From Bog-473 sp963730395 (GTDB lineage Bacteria > Actinomycetota > Acidimicrobiia > Acidimicrobiales > RAAP-2), in NCBI GenBank assembly GCA_963730395.1, contig CAVSSK010000009.1, forward strand, positions 1-64,000: a stretch of DNA of 64,000 nucleotides. Reading direction: 5' to 3'. Below, one piece after another: positions 19,381 to 28,078 of the stretch. The translations under genes and the position numbers were made by a program. Numbering within the stretch: the stretch's first letter is position 1; each line of letters opens with the position of its first letter. The notes below the pieces were generated by a model. The model was not told the DNA's origin and searched no databases. It saw nothing but the letters and a program-made list of their open reading frames with translations.

Positions 19381-19386
19381 TAGCCT
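19381..19386 (+). promoter_or_regulatory. Probable -10 element upstream of enoyl-CoA hydratase
   Basis: TAGCCT lies 52 nt before ATG 19439, predicting a leader of about 45 nt that carries the ribosome site AAGGGAG. Confidence 0.4.
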
Positions 19387-19438
19387 CGGCGGCGCACCGA
19401 GCGCCGGCCGACGGCGGGGCAGCAGCGAAGGGAGCACC

Positions 19439-20213
19439 ATGGCAGACGAAGTGCTGCGGGAACGCCGCGGCAACGTGGAGATCCTCACCATCAACCGGCC
19501 CGAGGCGCGCAACGCCATCAACGGAGCGGTCAGCAAGGCGATGGCCGCTCACTTGGACGAGCTGGCCGAGGACCCCGACTGCTGGGTGGTCGTCATCACC
19601 GGAAGCGGCGACAAGGCATTCAGTGCCGGCATGGACCTCAAAGCGTTCAGCAGCGGCGAGGGCGGCGACATCATGGGAGCACGCGGGGGCTTCGGTGGCA
19701 TCACCCAGCGCGACTTCCCCAAGCCGCTCATCGCCGCCGTCAACGGATCCGCTCTGGCCGGCGGCTTCGAGATCATGCTCTCGTGCGACCTCGTGGTGGC
19801 CGCCGACCACGCAACGTTCGGCATCCCCGAGGCCAAACGGGGACTGATCGCCGGCGCCGGTGGCCTCATCAGGATGCCCAAGCGCCTCCCCATCGCCGTG
19901 GCGCTCGAGCTCGCCATGACGGGCGACCCCATCGACGCCCAGCGCGCCTACGCCCTCGGACTCGTCAACCAGGTGGTGCCGGCCGACGCCCTCCTGGCCG
20001 AGGCCGTCGCGCTGGCCGAGCGCATCGCCGCCAATGCACCGCTGGCCGTCCGCTACTCGAAGAGCGTGATGAAGCGCGCCGCCGAGGTCCCCGAGGCGGA
20101 GGGCTGGGCGATCAACGCGCGAGGCGGTGGGCGTCGTCTTCACCTCGGCCGACGCCATGGAGGGCCCCGTCGCCTTCGCCGAGAAGCGCCCGCCGAACTG
20201 GCAGGGCAAGTAG
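19439..20213 (+). CDS. Enoyl-CoA hydratase/isomerase family protein (frameshifted)
   Basis: A crotonase-fold protein of about 257 residues, the normal family length. It shows the oxyanion-hole motif FSAGMDLKAF (about 60-70), a second oxyanion block ALAGGFEIMLSCDLVVAA (about 100-118) and the FGIPEAKRGLIAG segment carrying the catalytic acid position. One extra C at 20120 shifts the frame; removing it gives NAEAVGVVFTSADAMEG and the ending RPPNWQGK, both typical. It likely acts in beta-oxidation or a related acyl-CoA pathway. It ends 4 nt before the CopD-like gene. Confidence 0.9.
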
Positions 20214-20217
20214 CGCC

Positions 20218-20622
20218 GTGCTCGCGCCGGCACTCGATACCATCCGCCTGACCCTCCACGTCCTGGCGGCGACCGTATGGGTGGGCGGGCAGATCGTGAT
20301 GGTGGGCCTGGTGGGCCCGGCCCGCCAGCTGGGCGGCGATGCCCCAAAGGCCCTGGCCCGGGCCTTCGCCCGCATGGCCTGGCCCGCCTATCTGCTCCTG
20401 CTCGTCACCGGCATCTGGAACGTCACGGCGGTCCACTACTCATCCCAGGACTCCGCCTGGAAGGCGGTGCTGATGGCCAAGATCGCCGTCGTGATCCTGG
20501 CCGGAGTGGCCGTCGGGCTGCACCAGCGGGCGACGACCAAGGGCCAGCTGGCGCTGTGGGGGTCGGTGGGGGGCGTGACCAGCGTGGCCGCCCTGGTGAT
20601 GGGCATCCTCCTGGCGGGGTGA
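20218..20622 (+). CDS. Small CopD-like membrane protein
   Basis: A 134-residue protein with four hydrophobic segments. It begins with TIRLTLHVLAATVWVGGQIV, where the His near residue 12 and WVGG resemble CopD/DUF-type putative copper or haem membrane proteins. A second His in VAVGLHQRATTKG sits at the end of helix 3. Start GTG 20218, 4 nt after the enoyl-CoA hydratase stop, so probably co-transcribed. Function unknown; the two histidines could bind haem or metal, which is inference only. Confidence 0.7.
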   Translation: MLAPALDTIRLTLHVLAATVWVGGQIVMVGLVGPARQLGGDAPKALARAFARMAWPAYLLLLVTGIWNVTAVHYSSQDSAWKAVLMAKIAVVILAGVAVGLHQRATTKGQLALWGSVGGVTSVAALVMGILLAG

Positions 20623-20680
20623 CTCCGAACACCTGAGGCACGCCCCGCCCCCTGCGGGAACCTCGGGGCGTGAATGGGTC

Positions 20681-20686
20681 TAACCT
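20681..20686 (+). promoter_or_regulatory. Probable -10 element of tatA
   Basis: TAACCT, 46 nt before the tatA ATG. The resulting leader of about 40 nt contains AAGGAG 7 nt from the start codon. Confidence 0.45.
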
Positions 20687-20732
20687 GGGGACCCAGTTCA
20701 CCGCCACGTGGACCCGGGTGAAGGAGAACCAC

Positions 20733-20984
20733 ATGCTTGCTGACCTTTTCGGTCCCGACCTGCTCATCGTGGCCATCATTCTCGTCGTGCTCCTCTTCGG
20801 CGGGGCGGCCATCCCCAAGCTGGCCCGCAACCTCGGCTCCGCCAAGAACCAGTTCGAGAAGGGCATGGAAGAGGGCAAGGCCGAGGGCGCCGCGCCGTCC
20901 AACGGCACCTCGGCCGCGACCGCCGCACCTCCGCCGGCGCCCACCCCCGCCCCTTCGGCGGAGGAGAAGGCACCGGGCGCCTGA
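20733..20984 (+). CDS. tatA: Twin-arginine translocase subunit TatA/TatE
   Basis: An 83-residue TatA-type protein, which forms the pore-like component of the Sec-independent pathway for folded proteins. A short N-terminal membrane helix (DLLIVAIILVVLLFGGAAIP, with the family FG-x-P hinge) is followed by an amphipathic helix KLARNLGSAKNQFEKGMEEG and a disordered Ala/Pro-rich tail. The length and hinge are typical. It stands as a single gene with its own promoter and a hairpin just after the stop. No tatB or tatC is in the window. Confidence 0.95.
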   Translation: MLADLFGPDLLIVAIILVVLLFGGAAIPKLARNLGSAKNQFEKGMEEGKAEGAAPSNGTSAATAAPPPAPTPAPSAEEKAPGA

Positions 20985-20990
20985 CCCCGT

Positions 20991-21008
20991 CCGGGCCCGT
21001 CGGCCCGG
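20991..21008 (+). terminator. Hairpin after tatA
   Basis: A perfect 7-bp stem CCGGGCC / GGCCCGG with a 4-nt loop CGTC starts 7 nt after the tatA stop. There is no T tract, so it may be a weak or factor-assisted terminator. Confidence 0.45.
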
Positions 21009-21021
21009 TGCGCCGTGCGTC

Positions 21022-21027
21022 TACCTT
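21022..21027 (+). promoter_or_regulatory. Probable -10 element of MBL hydrolase
   Basis: TACCTT, 55 nt before ATG 21083. A leader with GGGGGGT near the start would follow. Confidence 0.35.
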
Positions 21028-21082
21028 GTCCCTCACGCGGTGGCGACGTGACCACGCCACCGGAAGCCACCCTGGGGGGTCC

Positions 21083-22381
21083 ATGCCATCTGACGTCTTG
21101 TCCGTCGCCGAGCGCCTGTGGAACGGCGAGATCTCGACGTCGACGTTCCACCCCGTCGACCACATCGGCGGGTTCGTCGAGATCACCGACGGGGTCGGCT
21201 TCTGCCCCTCGTTCGCCAACGTCTCGGCCTTCGCCACCGAGGACGGCCTCCTGCTCGTCGACACCGGGAGCGCGCCCCTGGCGCGGGTGGTCCACGACGA
21301 CATCCGGACCTGGAGCCCGGCGCGCCTCAACACGGCCGTCTACTCCCACGGCCACATCGACCACGTGTTCGGCGTGCCGGTCTGGGAGGAGGAGGCGGCC
21401 AGCGAGGGCTGGGCCGCCCCCGAGGTCGTCGCGCACCACGCCCTGCCCGCCCGCTTCGACCGCTACATCTTCACGGCCGGCTACAACACGATCATCAACC
21501 GTCGGCAGTTCGGCTTCACGGACCTGAACTGGCCGACCCAGTACCGCTATCCGGACCGCACCTACCACGACACCCTCGACCTCTCGGTCGGCGGCGTCGA
21601 CTTCTCGCTCCGCCACGAGAAGGGCGAGACCGACGACCACACCATCACCTGGCAGGCGGAGAAGCGTGTCCTCTGCTGCGGTGACCTCTTCATCTGGGCC
21701 TCGCCCAACGCCGGCAACCCCCAGAAGGTCCAGCGCTACCCGAGGGAGTGGGCGGCCGCGCTGCGCCGCATGCTCGGGCTCGGCGCCGAATTCCTCCTGC
21801 CCGGCCACGGCTTCCCCGTCGTGGGGGCCGACCGGGTCCGCCAGGCCCTCACCGACACGGCGGACCTGCTCGACTCCCTGGTCGACCAGACGCTGGAGGT
21901 GATGAACGCCGGCGGCCGGCTCGACGACGCCATCCACAGCGTCCGCGCCCCGACCGAGCTCGAGGCCCGCCCCTACCTGCGCCCGGTCTACGACGAGCCC
22001 GAGTTCATCGTCCACACGGTGTGGCGCCAGTACGGCGGTTGGTGGGACGGCAACCCCGCCACCCTCAAGCCGGCGCCCGAACGCGCCCTGGCCTCCGAGC
22101 TGGCGGCGCTGGCCGGCGGGGCCGGCGCCCTGGCCGACCGTGCCCTGCAGCTGCTGGCGATCGCCGAGAGCGAGCCCGGGCAAGCCGACGGGGCCCTGCG
22201 TGTCGCCGGCCATCTGGCCGAGCACGCGTGGCTGGCCGACCCGGGCGACGAGGCGATCCAGCGGACGCGCCGAGAGGTGTTCGCGGCCCGGGCCGCCCGG
22301 GCCACCTCCACCATGGCGCGGGGCGTCTTCACCTGGGCCTCCAACGAGTCGGTGGCGCCACCGCACCCGCCTTCGCACTGA
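21083..22381 (+). CDS. MBL-fold hydrolase, alkylsulfatase-like
   Basis: A 432-residue zinc hydrolase. The MBL metal motif is YSHGHIDHVFG (residues about 93-103), and later ligands lie in ETDDHTITW and LLPGHGFPV. The C-terminal half, with YGGWWDGNPATLKPAP, matches the alkyl-sulfatase dimerisation domain of SdsA/BDS1-type enzymes. These hydrolyse sulfate esters, giving a possible link to the sulfotransferase and sulfur genes earlier in the window, though not in one operon. ATG 21083 is chosen because the upstream extension lacks similarity-like composition. Confidence 0.85.
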   Translation: MPSDVLSVAERLWNGEISTSTFHPVDHIGGFVEITDGVGFCPSFANVSAFATEDGLLLVDTGSAPLARVVHDDIRTWSPARLNTAVYSHGHIDHVFGVPVWEEEAASEGWAAPEVVAHHALPARFDRYIFTAGYNTIINRRQFGFTDLNWPTQYRYPDRTYHDTLDLSVGGVDFSLRHEKGETDDHTITWQAEKRVLCCGDLFIWASPNAGNPQKVQRYPREWAAALRRMLGLGAEFLLPGHGFPVVGADRVRQALTDTADLLDSLVDQTLEVMNAGGRLDDAIHSVRAPTELEARPYLRPVYDEPEFIVHTVWRQYGGWWDGNPATLKPAPERALASELAALAGGAGALADRALQLLAIAESEPGQADGALRVAGHLAEHAWLADPGDEAIQRTRREVFAARAARATSTMARGVFTWASNESVAPPHPPSH

Positions 22382-22435
22382 CGGTGGGAGCGCAGCCCGC
22401 TGTGCTGCCAATTCCAGTTTTTTTGCGGGGTTCGA

Positions 22436-22441
22436 TAGTGT
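22436..22441 (+). promoter_or_regulatory. -10 element of leaderless ctaC promoter
   Basis: TAGTGT, 7 nt before GTG 22449. It likely drives ctaC-ctaD-ctaF. No ribosome site precedes the GTG. Confidence 0.6.
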
Positions 22442-22448
22442 CAGCGCC

Positions 22449-23390
22449 GTGGACTCGTCGCTGACCGGCCCTCCCCCCGACACGCCTGAAAGCCCAGCTC
22501 CCAGCCGCAAGAGCCCACGCCGCCGGCTGGCCGCGGCCGCGGTGGCCGTCGGGGCCCTGCTGCTCACCGGGTGCCAGCTCCCGACCTTCGGCGCCTACAA
22601 GGGCGCCACCACCCAGGCCCGCTCCACCTTCCACCTCTGGCAGGGCTTCTTCATCGCCGGGATCATCGTGGGCGGCTTCACCCTCCTGCTCATCACCTGG
22701 GCCGTCTTCCGCTACCGGCGGCGCAAGCGGGACGCCGACACGATGCCGGTCCAGACCCAGTACCACACGCTGACCGAGATCATCTACACCGTGCTGCCGA
22801 TCCTGATCGTCCTCGGGCTCTTCGTGGCCACCGTCGTGGTGGAGAACAAGGTCACTGCGGTCGAGCCCAACCCCTACGCACGGGTCCACGTGTACGCCTT
22901 CCAGTGGGGCTGGGAGTTCGAGTACCCCAACGGCGTCAAGATCATCGGCCAGACCACCGACGCGCCGACCATGGTGGTCCCGACCGGCAAGACGGTGCGC
23001 ATCACGCTCGACTCCTACGACGTGCTGCACGGCTTCTACGTGCCCGAGTTCAACTTCAGCCGCTACGCCAGCCCGGGGTACTCGACCCAGTTCGACTTCA
23101 ACGTCCTGCACGACGGCGTCTACCGGGGCCAGTGCACCCAGCTCTGCGGCCTCTACCACTCCTTGATGTTCTTCAACGTCCGTTCCGTGTCGCCGTCCGC
23201 CTACCAGACCTGGTTGCGGGTCACCGGCGCGTTCCAGCGGGCCCACCCGAACTCCATCGGGCAGCTCCCGGCCGGCCTGCACGCCAACCAGAACGGGACG
23301 GTGCCCAGCTACTCTGGCAACTCGGGCAACTCCGGCAACTCGGGCAGCGGGAACACCGGAAATACAGGAGGTGCGCTCTACGGTGACTGA
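22449..23390 (+). CDS. ctaC: Cytochrome c oxidase subunit II
   Basis: A 313-residue CuA-bearing subunit that receives electrons from cytochrome c at the outer membrane face. The N-terminus is a lipoprotein-type signal (ALLLTGC). Two membrane helices follow (GFFIAGIIVGGFTLLLITW and IIYTVLPILIVLGLFVATVV). The soluble domain has the CuA ligands: His in VLHGFYVP, then CTQLCGLYHSLMF (Cys-x3-Cys-x3-His-x2-Met). The C-terminus is a Ser-Gly-Asn repeat tail. Its stop lies 8 nt inside ctaD, so the two are coupled. Confidence 0.96.
   Translation: MDSSLTGPPPDTPESPAPSRKSPRRRLAAAAVAVGALLLTGCQLPTFGAYKGATTQARSTFHLWQGFFIAGIIVGGFTLLLITWAVFRYRRRKRDADTMPVQTQYHTLTEIIYTVLPILIVLGLFVATVVVENKVTAVEPNPYARVHVYAFQWGWEFEYPNGVKIIGQTTDAPTMVVPTGKTVRITLDSYDVLHGFYVPEFNFSRYASPGYSTQFDFNVLHDGVYRGQCTQLCGLYHSLMFFNVRSVSPSAYQTWLRVTGAFQRAHPNSIGQLPAGLHANQNGTVPSYSGNSGNSGNSGSGNTGNTGGALYGD
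23313..23372 (+). repeat. Short Ser-Gly-Asn tandem repeat in ctaC
   Basis: Imperfect 9-nt units of the type TCSGGCAAC encode a C-terminal SGN/TGN repeat of about 18 residues, a low-complexity tail outside the CuA domain. The ctaD ribosome site AGGAGG overlaps its end. Confidence 0.7.
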
Positions 23391-25178
23391 CGTCATCGCC
23401 CCACCCGGGACACACGAGCCCGCAGAGGTCCACCTCCCGCCCCAGGTGCCCGGCGACGGGCACGAGCCCCACGGCGGCCACGAGGACCACGGCCCCACCG
23501 GCATCCTCAAGTGGCTGACCTCGACCGACCACAAGGTCATCGGGCTCAGCTACATGATCACGGCGATCGTCATCTTCTACATCTCGGGGATCATGGCGCT
23601 GTTCATGCGGCTGCAGCTGGCCTCGCCGCACTCGTCGCTGCTCAGCTTCTCGCAGTTCAACGCGCTGTTCACCATGCACGGCAGCCTGATGCTGTACCTC
23701 TTCGCCGGCCCCTTCGCCTTCGGCGGCCTGGCCAACTACATCGTGCCGCTGCAGGTCGGCGCGCCCGACATGGCCTTCCCCCGCCTGAACGCCCTCAGCT
23801 ACTGGCTCTACCTCAGCGGGTCCATCACCATGATGATGGGCTTCTTCGTGGCCGGCGGCGCCGCGCAGTTCGGCTGGGTGGCCTACGCGCCGCTGTCGAG
23901 CGCCACCAGCTCGCCCGGGGCCGGGCCCGACCTGTGGCTCATGGGGATCGCCGCTCACCGGGTTCTCCGCCATCTTCACCGGCGTCAACCTGTGCGGGAC
24001 CATCTTCTACCTGCGCGCGCCCGGCATGACGATGTTCCGCATGCCGATCTTCACCTGGAACATGCTGGTGACCGGGATCCTGATCCTGATCGCGTTCCCG
24101 GTGCTCACCGCGGCGGTGGTGATGCTGTTCTGCGACCGCCACTTCGGCACCCACATCTACACGGCGGTCGGCTGCCACCTCGTCAACGGCCTCGCCCATG
24201 CGATCGTGCGGCTCGCCGCTGCTCTGGCAGAACCTCTTCTGGTTCTTCGGCCATCCCGAGGTCTACATCCTCGCCCTGCCCTTCTTCGGCATCGTGACCG
24301 AGATCCTCCCGGTGTTCTCCAAGAAGCCGGTCTTCGGGTACAAGGGCATGGTCTTCGCCACCATGGCCATCGCCGCCCTGTCGACCGGCGTGTGGGCGCA
24401 CCACATGTTCACCACGGGCGCCGTGCTGCTGCCCTTCTTCTCCTTCCTGAGCCTGCTCATCGCCGTGCCGACCGGCATCAAGTTCTTCAACTGGATCGGC
24501 ACCATGTGGCACGGGCAGCTCACCTTCACGACGCCCATGCTGTTCAGCATCGGCTTCCTCTTCGCCTTCCTCATGGGCGGCGTGACCGGCATCATGCTGG
24601 CGTCGCCGCCGATCGACTTCGCCGTCCACGACACCTACTTCGTCGTGGCCCACTTCCACCAGGTGCTCTTCGGGACGGCCGTGTTCGCCGGCTTCGCCGG
24701 CCTCTACTACTGGTATCCCAAGATGTTCGGCCGCATGCTGCGCGAGAGCCTGGGCAAGTGGCACTTCTGGCTGATGTTCATCGGCTTCTGGATCACCTTC
24801 ATGCCCCAGTACGTGGTCGGCCTGCTGGGCATGCCGCGCCGGGTGGCCAGCTACCCGTCCAACCTCGGCTGGCAGAGCTACAACATCGTCTCGACCGTGG
24901 GCGCGTTCATCATCGGCATCTCGTTCGTCTTCCTGCTGGTCAACTTCTTCGTGTCGTGGCGCAACCCGATCCCGGCCGGGGACAACCCCTGGGACGCCCA
25001 CACGCTCGAGTGGTTCACCACCTCGCCGCCGCCGCACCACAACTACACCCACCTGCCGCCCATCCGCTCGGAGCGTCCGACGTGGGACTACAACCACCCC
25101 GACGCGTTGACGGTGCCCCACGGCAAGGGGGCGCACGCCAACGGGAAGACGAACGGGAAGGTCGCCGAGACGGTATGA
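23383..25178 (+). CDS. ctaD: Cytochrome c oxidase subunit I (frameshifted)
   Basis: The catalytic 12-helix subunit of the aa3 oxidase. Haem and copper ligands are present: TMHGSLMLYLFAGPF (low-spin haem a His), WFFGHPEVYI (CuB His with cross-linked Tyr and the proton-gating Glu), WAHHMFTTG (CuB His pair) and VVAHFHQVLFG (haem a3 and a His). The D-channel entry GAPDMAFPRLNALSYWL is present. Extra bases at 23953 and near 24205 break the frame. Around 24165-24205 about 12 residues between THIYTAV and SPLLWQ have no obvious family counterpart and may be garbled. GTG 23383 follows AGGAGG and overlaps ctaC. Confidence 0.95.
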
Positions 25179-25611
25179 AGGTATCGAGCGGTCTTCCTGT
25201 TGTTCCTCGGGCTCTTCTTCGGGATCGTCGGCCTCGTCTACTGGTTCTGGAGCTACGAGGACGGCGGCGGCGTGATGCTGCTCGGCGCCACGCTGCTCGG
25301 CTTCCTGCCCGGCCTCTACTACTTCTTCTGGCACCAGCGCTTCCACGGCCGCAAGTACTTCTTCTGGGGCAAGATCCCCGCGGTCGGGTGACCGCCCGTC
25401 GGACCGCGAGGACGCAGAGATGGCCGACGGGGCCGGCAACGTCGACTCGTTCCCCGGCTCCTCCATCTGGCCCTTCGTCATGGGCATGGGCGCCTTCATG
25501 ACCGTGCTGGCGCTCGTCTTCGGCGTCTGGCTCATCTTCCTCGGCGTCCCGCTGATCCTCACCGCGCTGACCGGCGTCACCGCCGAGAGCCGGCGCGGCG
25601 GCAACGTCTGA
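25175..25611 (+). CDS. ctaF: Cytochrome c oxidase subunit IV, actinobacterial type (frameshifted)
   Basis: A small four-helix subunit of about 144 residues. The first half reads VFLLFLGLFFGIVGLVYWFW then GVMLLGATLLGFLPGLYYFF. The second half reads SFPGSSIWPFVMGMGAFMTV then LIFLGVPLILTALTG. Single extra bases near 25187 and 25387 split it into three apparent pieces; removing them joins MKVSAVFLLF and GDRPSDREDAEMADGAG. Its ATG overlaps the ctaD stop (GTATGA). Taking the two short open frames as separate genes is less likely because actinobacterial CtaF normally spans both halves. Confidence 0.88.
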
Positions 25612-25628
25612 ACCAAGCGGGCCGCCGG

Positions 25629-25634
25629 TAGCCT
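25629..25634 (+). promoter_or_regulatory. -10 element of leaderless MFS promoter
   Basis: TAGCCT, 6 nt before GTG 25641 and 17 nt after the ctaF stop. Confidence 0.6.
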
Positions 25635-25640
25635 GACCCG

Positions 25641-26877
25641 GTGGCAGCGACGGGCAGCGGGTCGGACCAGGCGCAGACGCTCTCACGGGCGCTGGTCGCG
25701 CTCATCGCCGTGGCCACCGGCGCAGTGGTGGCCAACCTCTACTACGCCCAGCCCGTCCTGCACCAGGTGGCGCGGAGCTTCGACAGCGGCCCCGGCCCGA
25801 CCTCGTCCATCATCACCGCCACCCAGATCGGCTACGCCGCCGGTCTCCTCCTCGTCGTCCCGCTGGGCGACCTCCACCCCCGCCGTGCGCTCGTCACCCG
25901 ACTCTTCTGCGTCTCTGCCGTCGCACTGGTCGCCTGCGCGCTGGCACCGAGCCTCTGGTTCTTCGGCCTGGCCTCCGTCGCCGTCGGCGGGGCATCGGTG
26001 GCGGGCCAGGTGATGATCCCCTTCGCCGCCGACCTGGCGCCCGAGGAACGGCGGGGACGGGTGGTGGCCCGCATCATGACGGGGCTGCTCATGGGCATCC
26101 TCCTGGCGCGCACGGTGTCGGGCCTGGTGGCCCAGGCGGCGGGGTGGAGGGCCATCTACTGGCTCTCGGCCGGCCTCATGGTCTGCTTCGCGCTCATCTT
26201 GTGGCGGGCGCTGCCCACCGAACGCCCGCGACCGCAGCGCAGCTACCCGAGCCTGGTCGTCGTCGTCGCTGCGCCTCCTCGTCACCGAGCCCGTGCTGCG
26301 CCGGCGGGCCTGGCACGGCGCCTGCGCCTTCGCTGCGTTCAGCGCGCTGTGGACCACGATCGCCTTCTTGCTCTCGGGAAGCCCCTATCGCTACTCCAAC
26401 GCCGTCATCGGGCTGTTCGGCCTCGTCGGCGCGGGCGGCATCGTGGCCGCCAACATGGCGGGAAAGCTGGCCGACTCCGCTCGGGCCACCGCCACCACGG
26501 TGGGGGCCGGCGTGCTCCTCGCCGGCTCCTTCGCACTGCTCTGGGCCGGCCGGACCTCACTGGCCGCGCTCATCGTCGGCATCGTCGTGCTCGACATGGG
26601 CACCCAGGGCATGCAGATCACCAATCAGGCGGTGATCTACGCACTGCGCCCCGACGCCCGGAGCCGGATCAACAGCGCGTACATGGTCTGCTACTTCCTG
26701 GGCGGCGCCGCCGGCTCCGTGAGCGCCGGCGCGCTCTACGGCACCCACGGGTGGGCCGGCGTCTGCCTGCTCGGCGCCGGCTTCGGCGCGCTCACGCTCG
26801 CCATGTCCGTCTACGACCGGATGCGCCCGGCCGTGGGCGCTCAGGCCTCGACGATCTCGAGCCCGTTGCCGTCCTGA
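25641..26877 (+). CDS. MFS transporter, 12-helix (frameshifted)
   Basis: A transporter of about 411 residues. It begins TGAVVANLYYAQPVLHQVA, a TM1 signature of a widespread drug/sugar-efflux-like MFS group, followed by the loop motif PLGDLHPRRALVTR. One extra G at 26268 shifts the frame; removal joins VVVLRLLVTEP to the second half, which continues through TNQAVIYALRPDARSRINSAY, a group-typical segment. Substrate unknown. It converges with the VOC gene and overlaps it by 37 nt. Confidence 0.85.
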
Positions 26878-27236
26878 TCGCGGAACGCGAACATCGGCGG
26901 GACGCCGGGCCAGCGCAGCACGTCGTCCGTGTCGACCCCGCGTGACTGCAGCGCGGTGTGGGCCTCGTCGGCGTCGTGCGTCGTCAACCGGAGGCCCGTC
27001 TCCACGCCGGCAGGGTGCCCCTCGTGCGCAGGCTCGAGCGCGATCGACACGCTCGTGCCCGGCGGCACCACCTCCACCCAGCGGCCTCCGTTACCCAGGG
27101 GGACGTCGAGCCGGGCCTCGAAGCCGAGTATGCCGACGTAGAACGCGAGGGCCCGGTCCTGGTCGGTGACCGGGACGCCGACTGTTCGCACGCCGGTGAT
27201 GGTCACCGTGGCCTGCGTCTGCGCCATCTGTGGCAT
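26841..27236 (-). CDS. VOC-superfamily (glyoxalase-like) protein
   Basis: A 131-residue protein of the vicinal-oxygen-chelate fold, with two beta-alpha-beta-beta-beta modules: VPVTDQDRALAFYVGILGFE near the start and FRDQDGNGLEIVEA at the end, where the Glu is a family metal ligand. These act as dioxygenases, isomerases or binding proteins for small molecules. It follows the ArsR-SRPBCC gene by 35 nt on the same strand with AGAGGAGAG before its ATG, so it is probably in the same operon. Substrate unknown. Confidence 0.85.
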   Translation of the reverse strand: MPQMAQTQATVTITGVRTVGVPVTDQDRALAFYVGILGFEARLDVPLGNGGRWVEVVPPGTSVSIALEPAHEGHPAGVETGLRLTTHDADEAHTALQSRGVDTDDVLRWPGVPPMFAFRDQDGNGLEIVEA

Positions 27237-27271
27237 CTGTGCTCTCCTCTCGCTTCGTCCGGCGCCATCGC

Positions 27272-28033
27272 TCAGGCGTACATGAGCGAGCCGGGCGTGG
27301 TGAGCAGCTCACCGGTCTCGAGCCAGGTCTTGAGGCCCGAGAGGATCATCGGCCAGCCGCCGTAGATTTGGGCGTTGGCGCCTTCACGCAGTTGGTCGTG
27401 CGTGAGCGTGAGGTGGCACGAGTCGCCCACCTGCTCGATGTCCCAGGTGACCCGGGAGAAGCCTTCCGCCCGCACCTCGTCGTCCCACAGGGCGGCCATG
27501 GTGTGGACGAGCCGGCGCGGCGGGTCGATCTCGAGCACCTCGCCTTCTCCGAGATGGACGTCGTGCTTGGCGACGTCGACGCTGATCGGCGCGCCCACCT
27601 TCCAGTCCGAGTTGACTGCAGCACCGAAGTTGTACTTGGCCCGGGTCTCGGGGTCGACGATCGCCTCCCAAAGACGCTCGGGTGTGGTCTTGATGAAGAT
27701 CTCGTACACCTTTTCCATCTGCCTCTCCAATCTGTCCTTGATCTCGCTCAGCCCTGCGACCCAGGGCTCGGAGTACTTGCTGACCCAGCGGTCGTGGATG
27801 AGCCGGATGGGAACCGGATTGAGGAAATGGAGCTTCTCTCGGCCCCGTCGCCTCGTCACCACCAGTCCGGCCTCTTCGAGCTGCTTGAGGTGCTTCATGA
27901 CCCCGAAGCGAGTCATGTCGAAACGCTCCTCGAGCATGCCCAGGGTCTGGCCGTCCTCCCGGAAGAGCTCGTCGAGCAAGCTCCGGCGGGTCGGGTCGGC
28001 CAGGGCCTTGAACACCTCGCCCAACTCCTCCAC
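27272..28033 (-). CDS. ArsR-type HTH fused to SRPBCC (AHSA1) domain
   Basis: A 253-residue fusion. Residues about 1-95 form an ArsR winged helix (VFKALADPTRRSLLDELF, then FGVMKHLKQLEEAGLV). Residues about 108-250 form a START-like SRPBCC domain with KVYEIFIKTTPERLWEAIVD and LTHDQLREG. In many actinobacteria these two are separate adjacent genes; here they are one chain, so the SRPBCC pocket may be the ligand sensor for the HTH. GTG 28033 has -10 TAAAGT 6 nt upstream and a perfect inverted repeat over the promoter, consistent with autoregulation. The downstream VOC gene is the likely co-regulated partner. Confidence 0.9.
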   Translation of the reverse strand: MEELGEVFKALADPTRRSLLDELFREDGQTLGMLEERFDMTRFGVMKHLKQLEEAGLVVTRRRGREKLHFLNPVPIRLIHDRWVSKYSEPWVAGLSEIKDRLERQMEKVYEIFIKTTPERLWEAIVDPETRAKYNFGAAVNSDWKVGAPISVDVAKHDVHLGEGEVLEIDPPRRLVHTMAALWDDEVRAEGFSRVTWDIEQVGDSCHLTLTHDQLREGANAQIYGGWPMILSGLKTWLETGELLTTPGSLMYA

Positions 28034-28039
28034 CCCTCC

Positions 28040-28045
28040 ACTTTA
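28040..28045 (-). promoter_or_regulatory. -10 element of ArsR-SRPBCC promoter
   Basis: TAAAGT on the minus strand, 6 nt before GTG 28033. The GGAGGGG between it and the GTG could serve as a ribosome site only if transcription starts further upstream. Confidence 0.55.
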
Positions 28046-28064
28046 TGTGACCTTTTAGTCACAT
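28045..28064. promoter_or_regulatory. Inverted-repeat operator, ATGTGAC-N6-GTCACAT
   Basis: Two perfect 7-bp half-sites, ATGTGAC and GTCACAT, are separated by 6 bp. The site abuts the -10 element on its upstream side, where a bound repressor would block RNA polymerase. The nearest regulator is the ArsR-type HTH it precedes, so autoregulation is the natural reading. Confidence 0.65.
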
Positions 28065-28078
28065 GTCAATCCCCGGCG

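Noticed and set aside
16763..20251. Very long plus-strand open frame of over 1100 codons
   Set aside because: It runs antisense through the GH1 gene and on in another frame over its neighbours; only its last part (from 19439) is the real enoyl-CoA hydratase. High GC leaves few stops in the shadow frame.
25420..25611. A separate 63-residue membrane protein after ctaF
   Set aside because: Removing one base near 25387 joins it to the upstream piece, giving the expected two-part actinobacterial CtaF.
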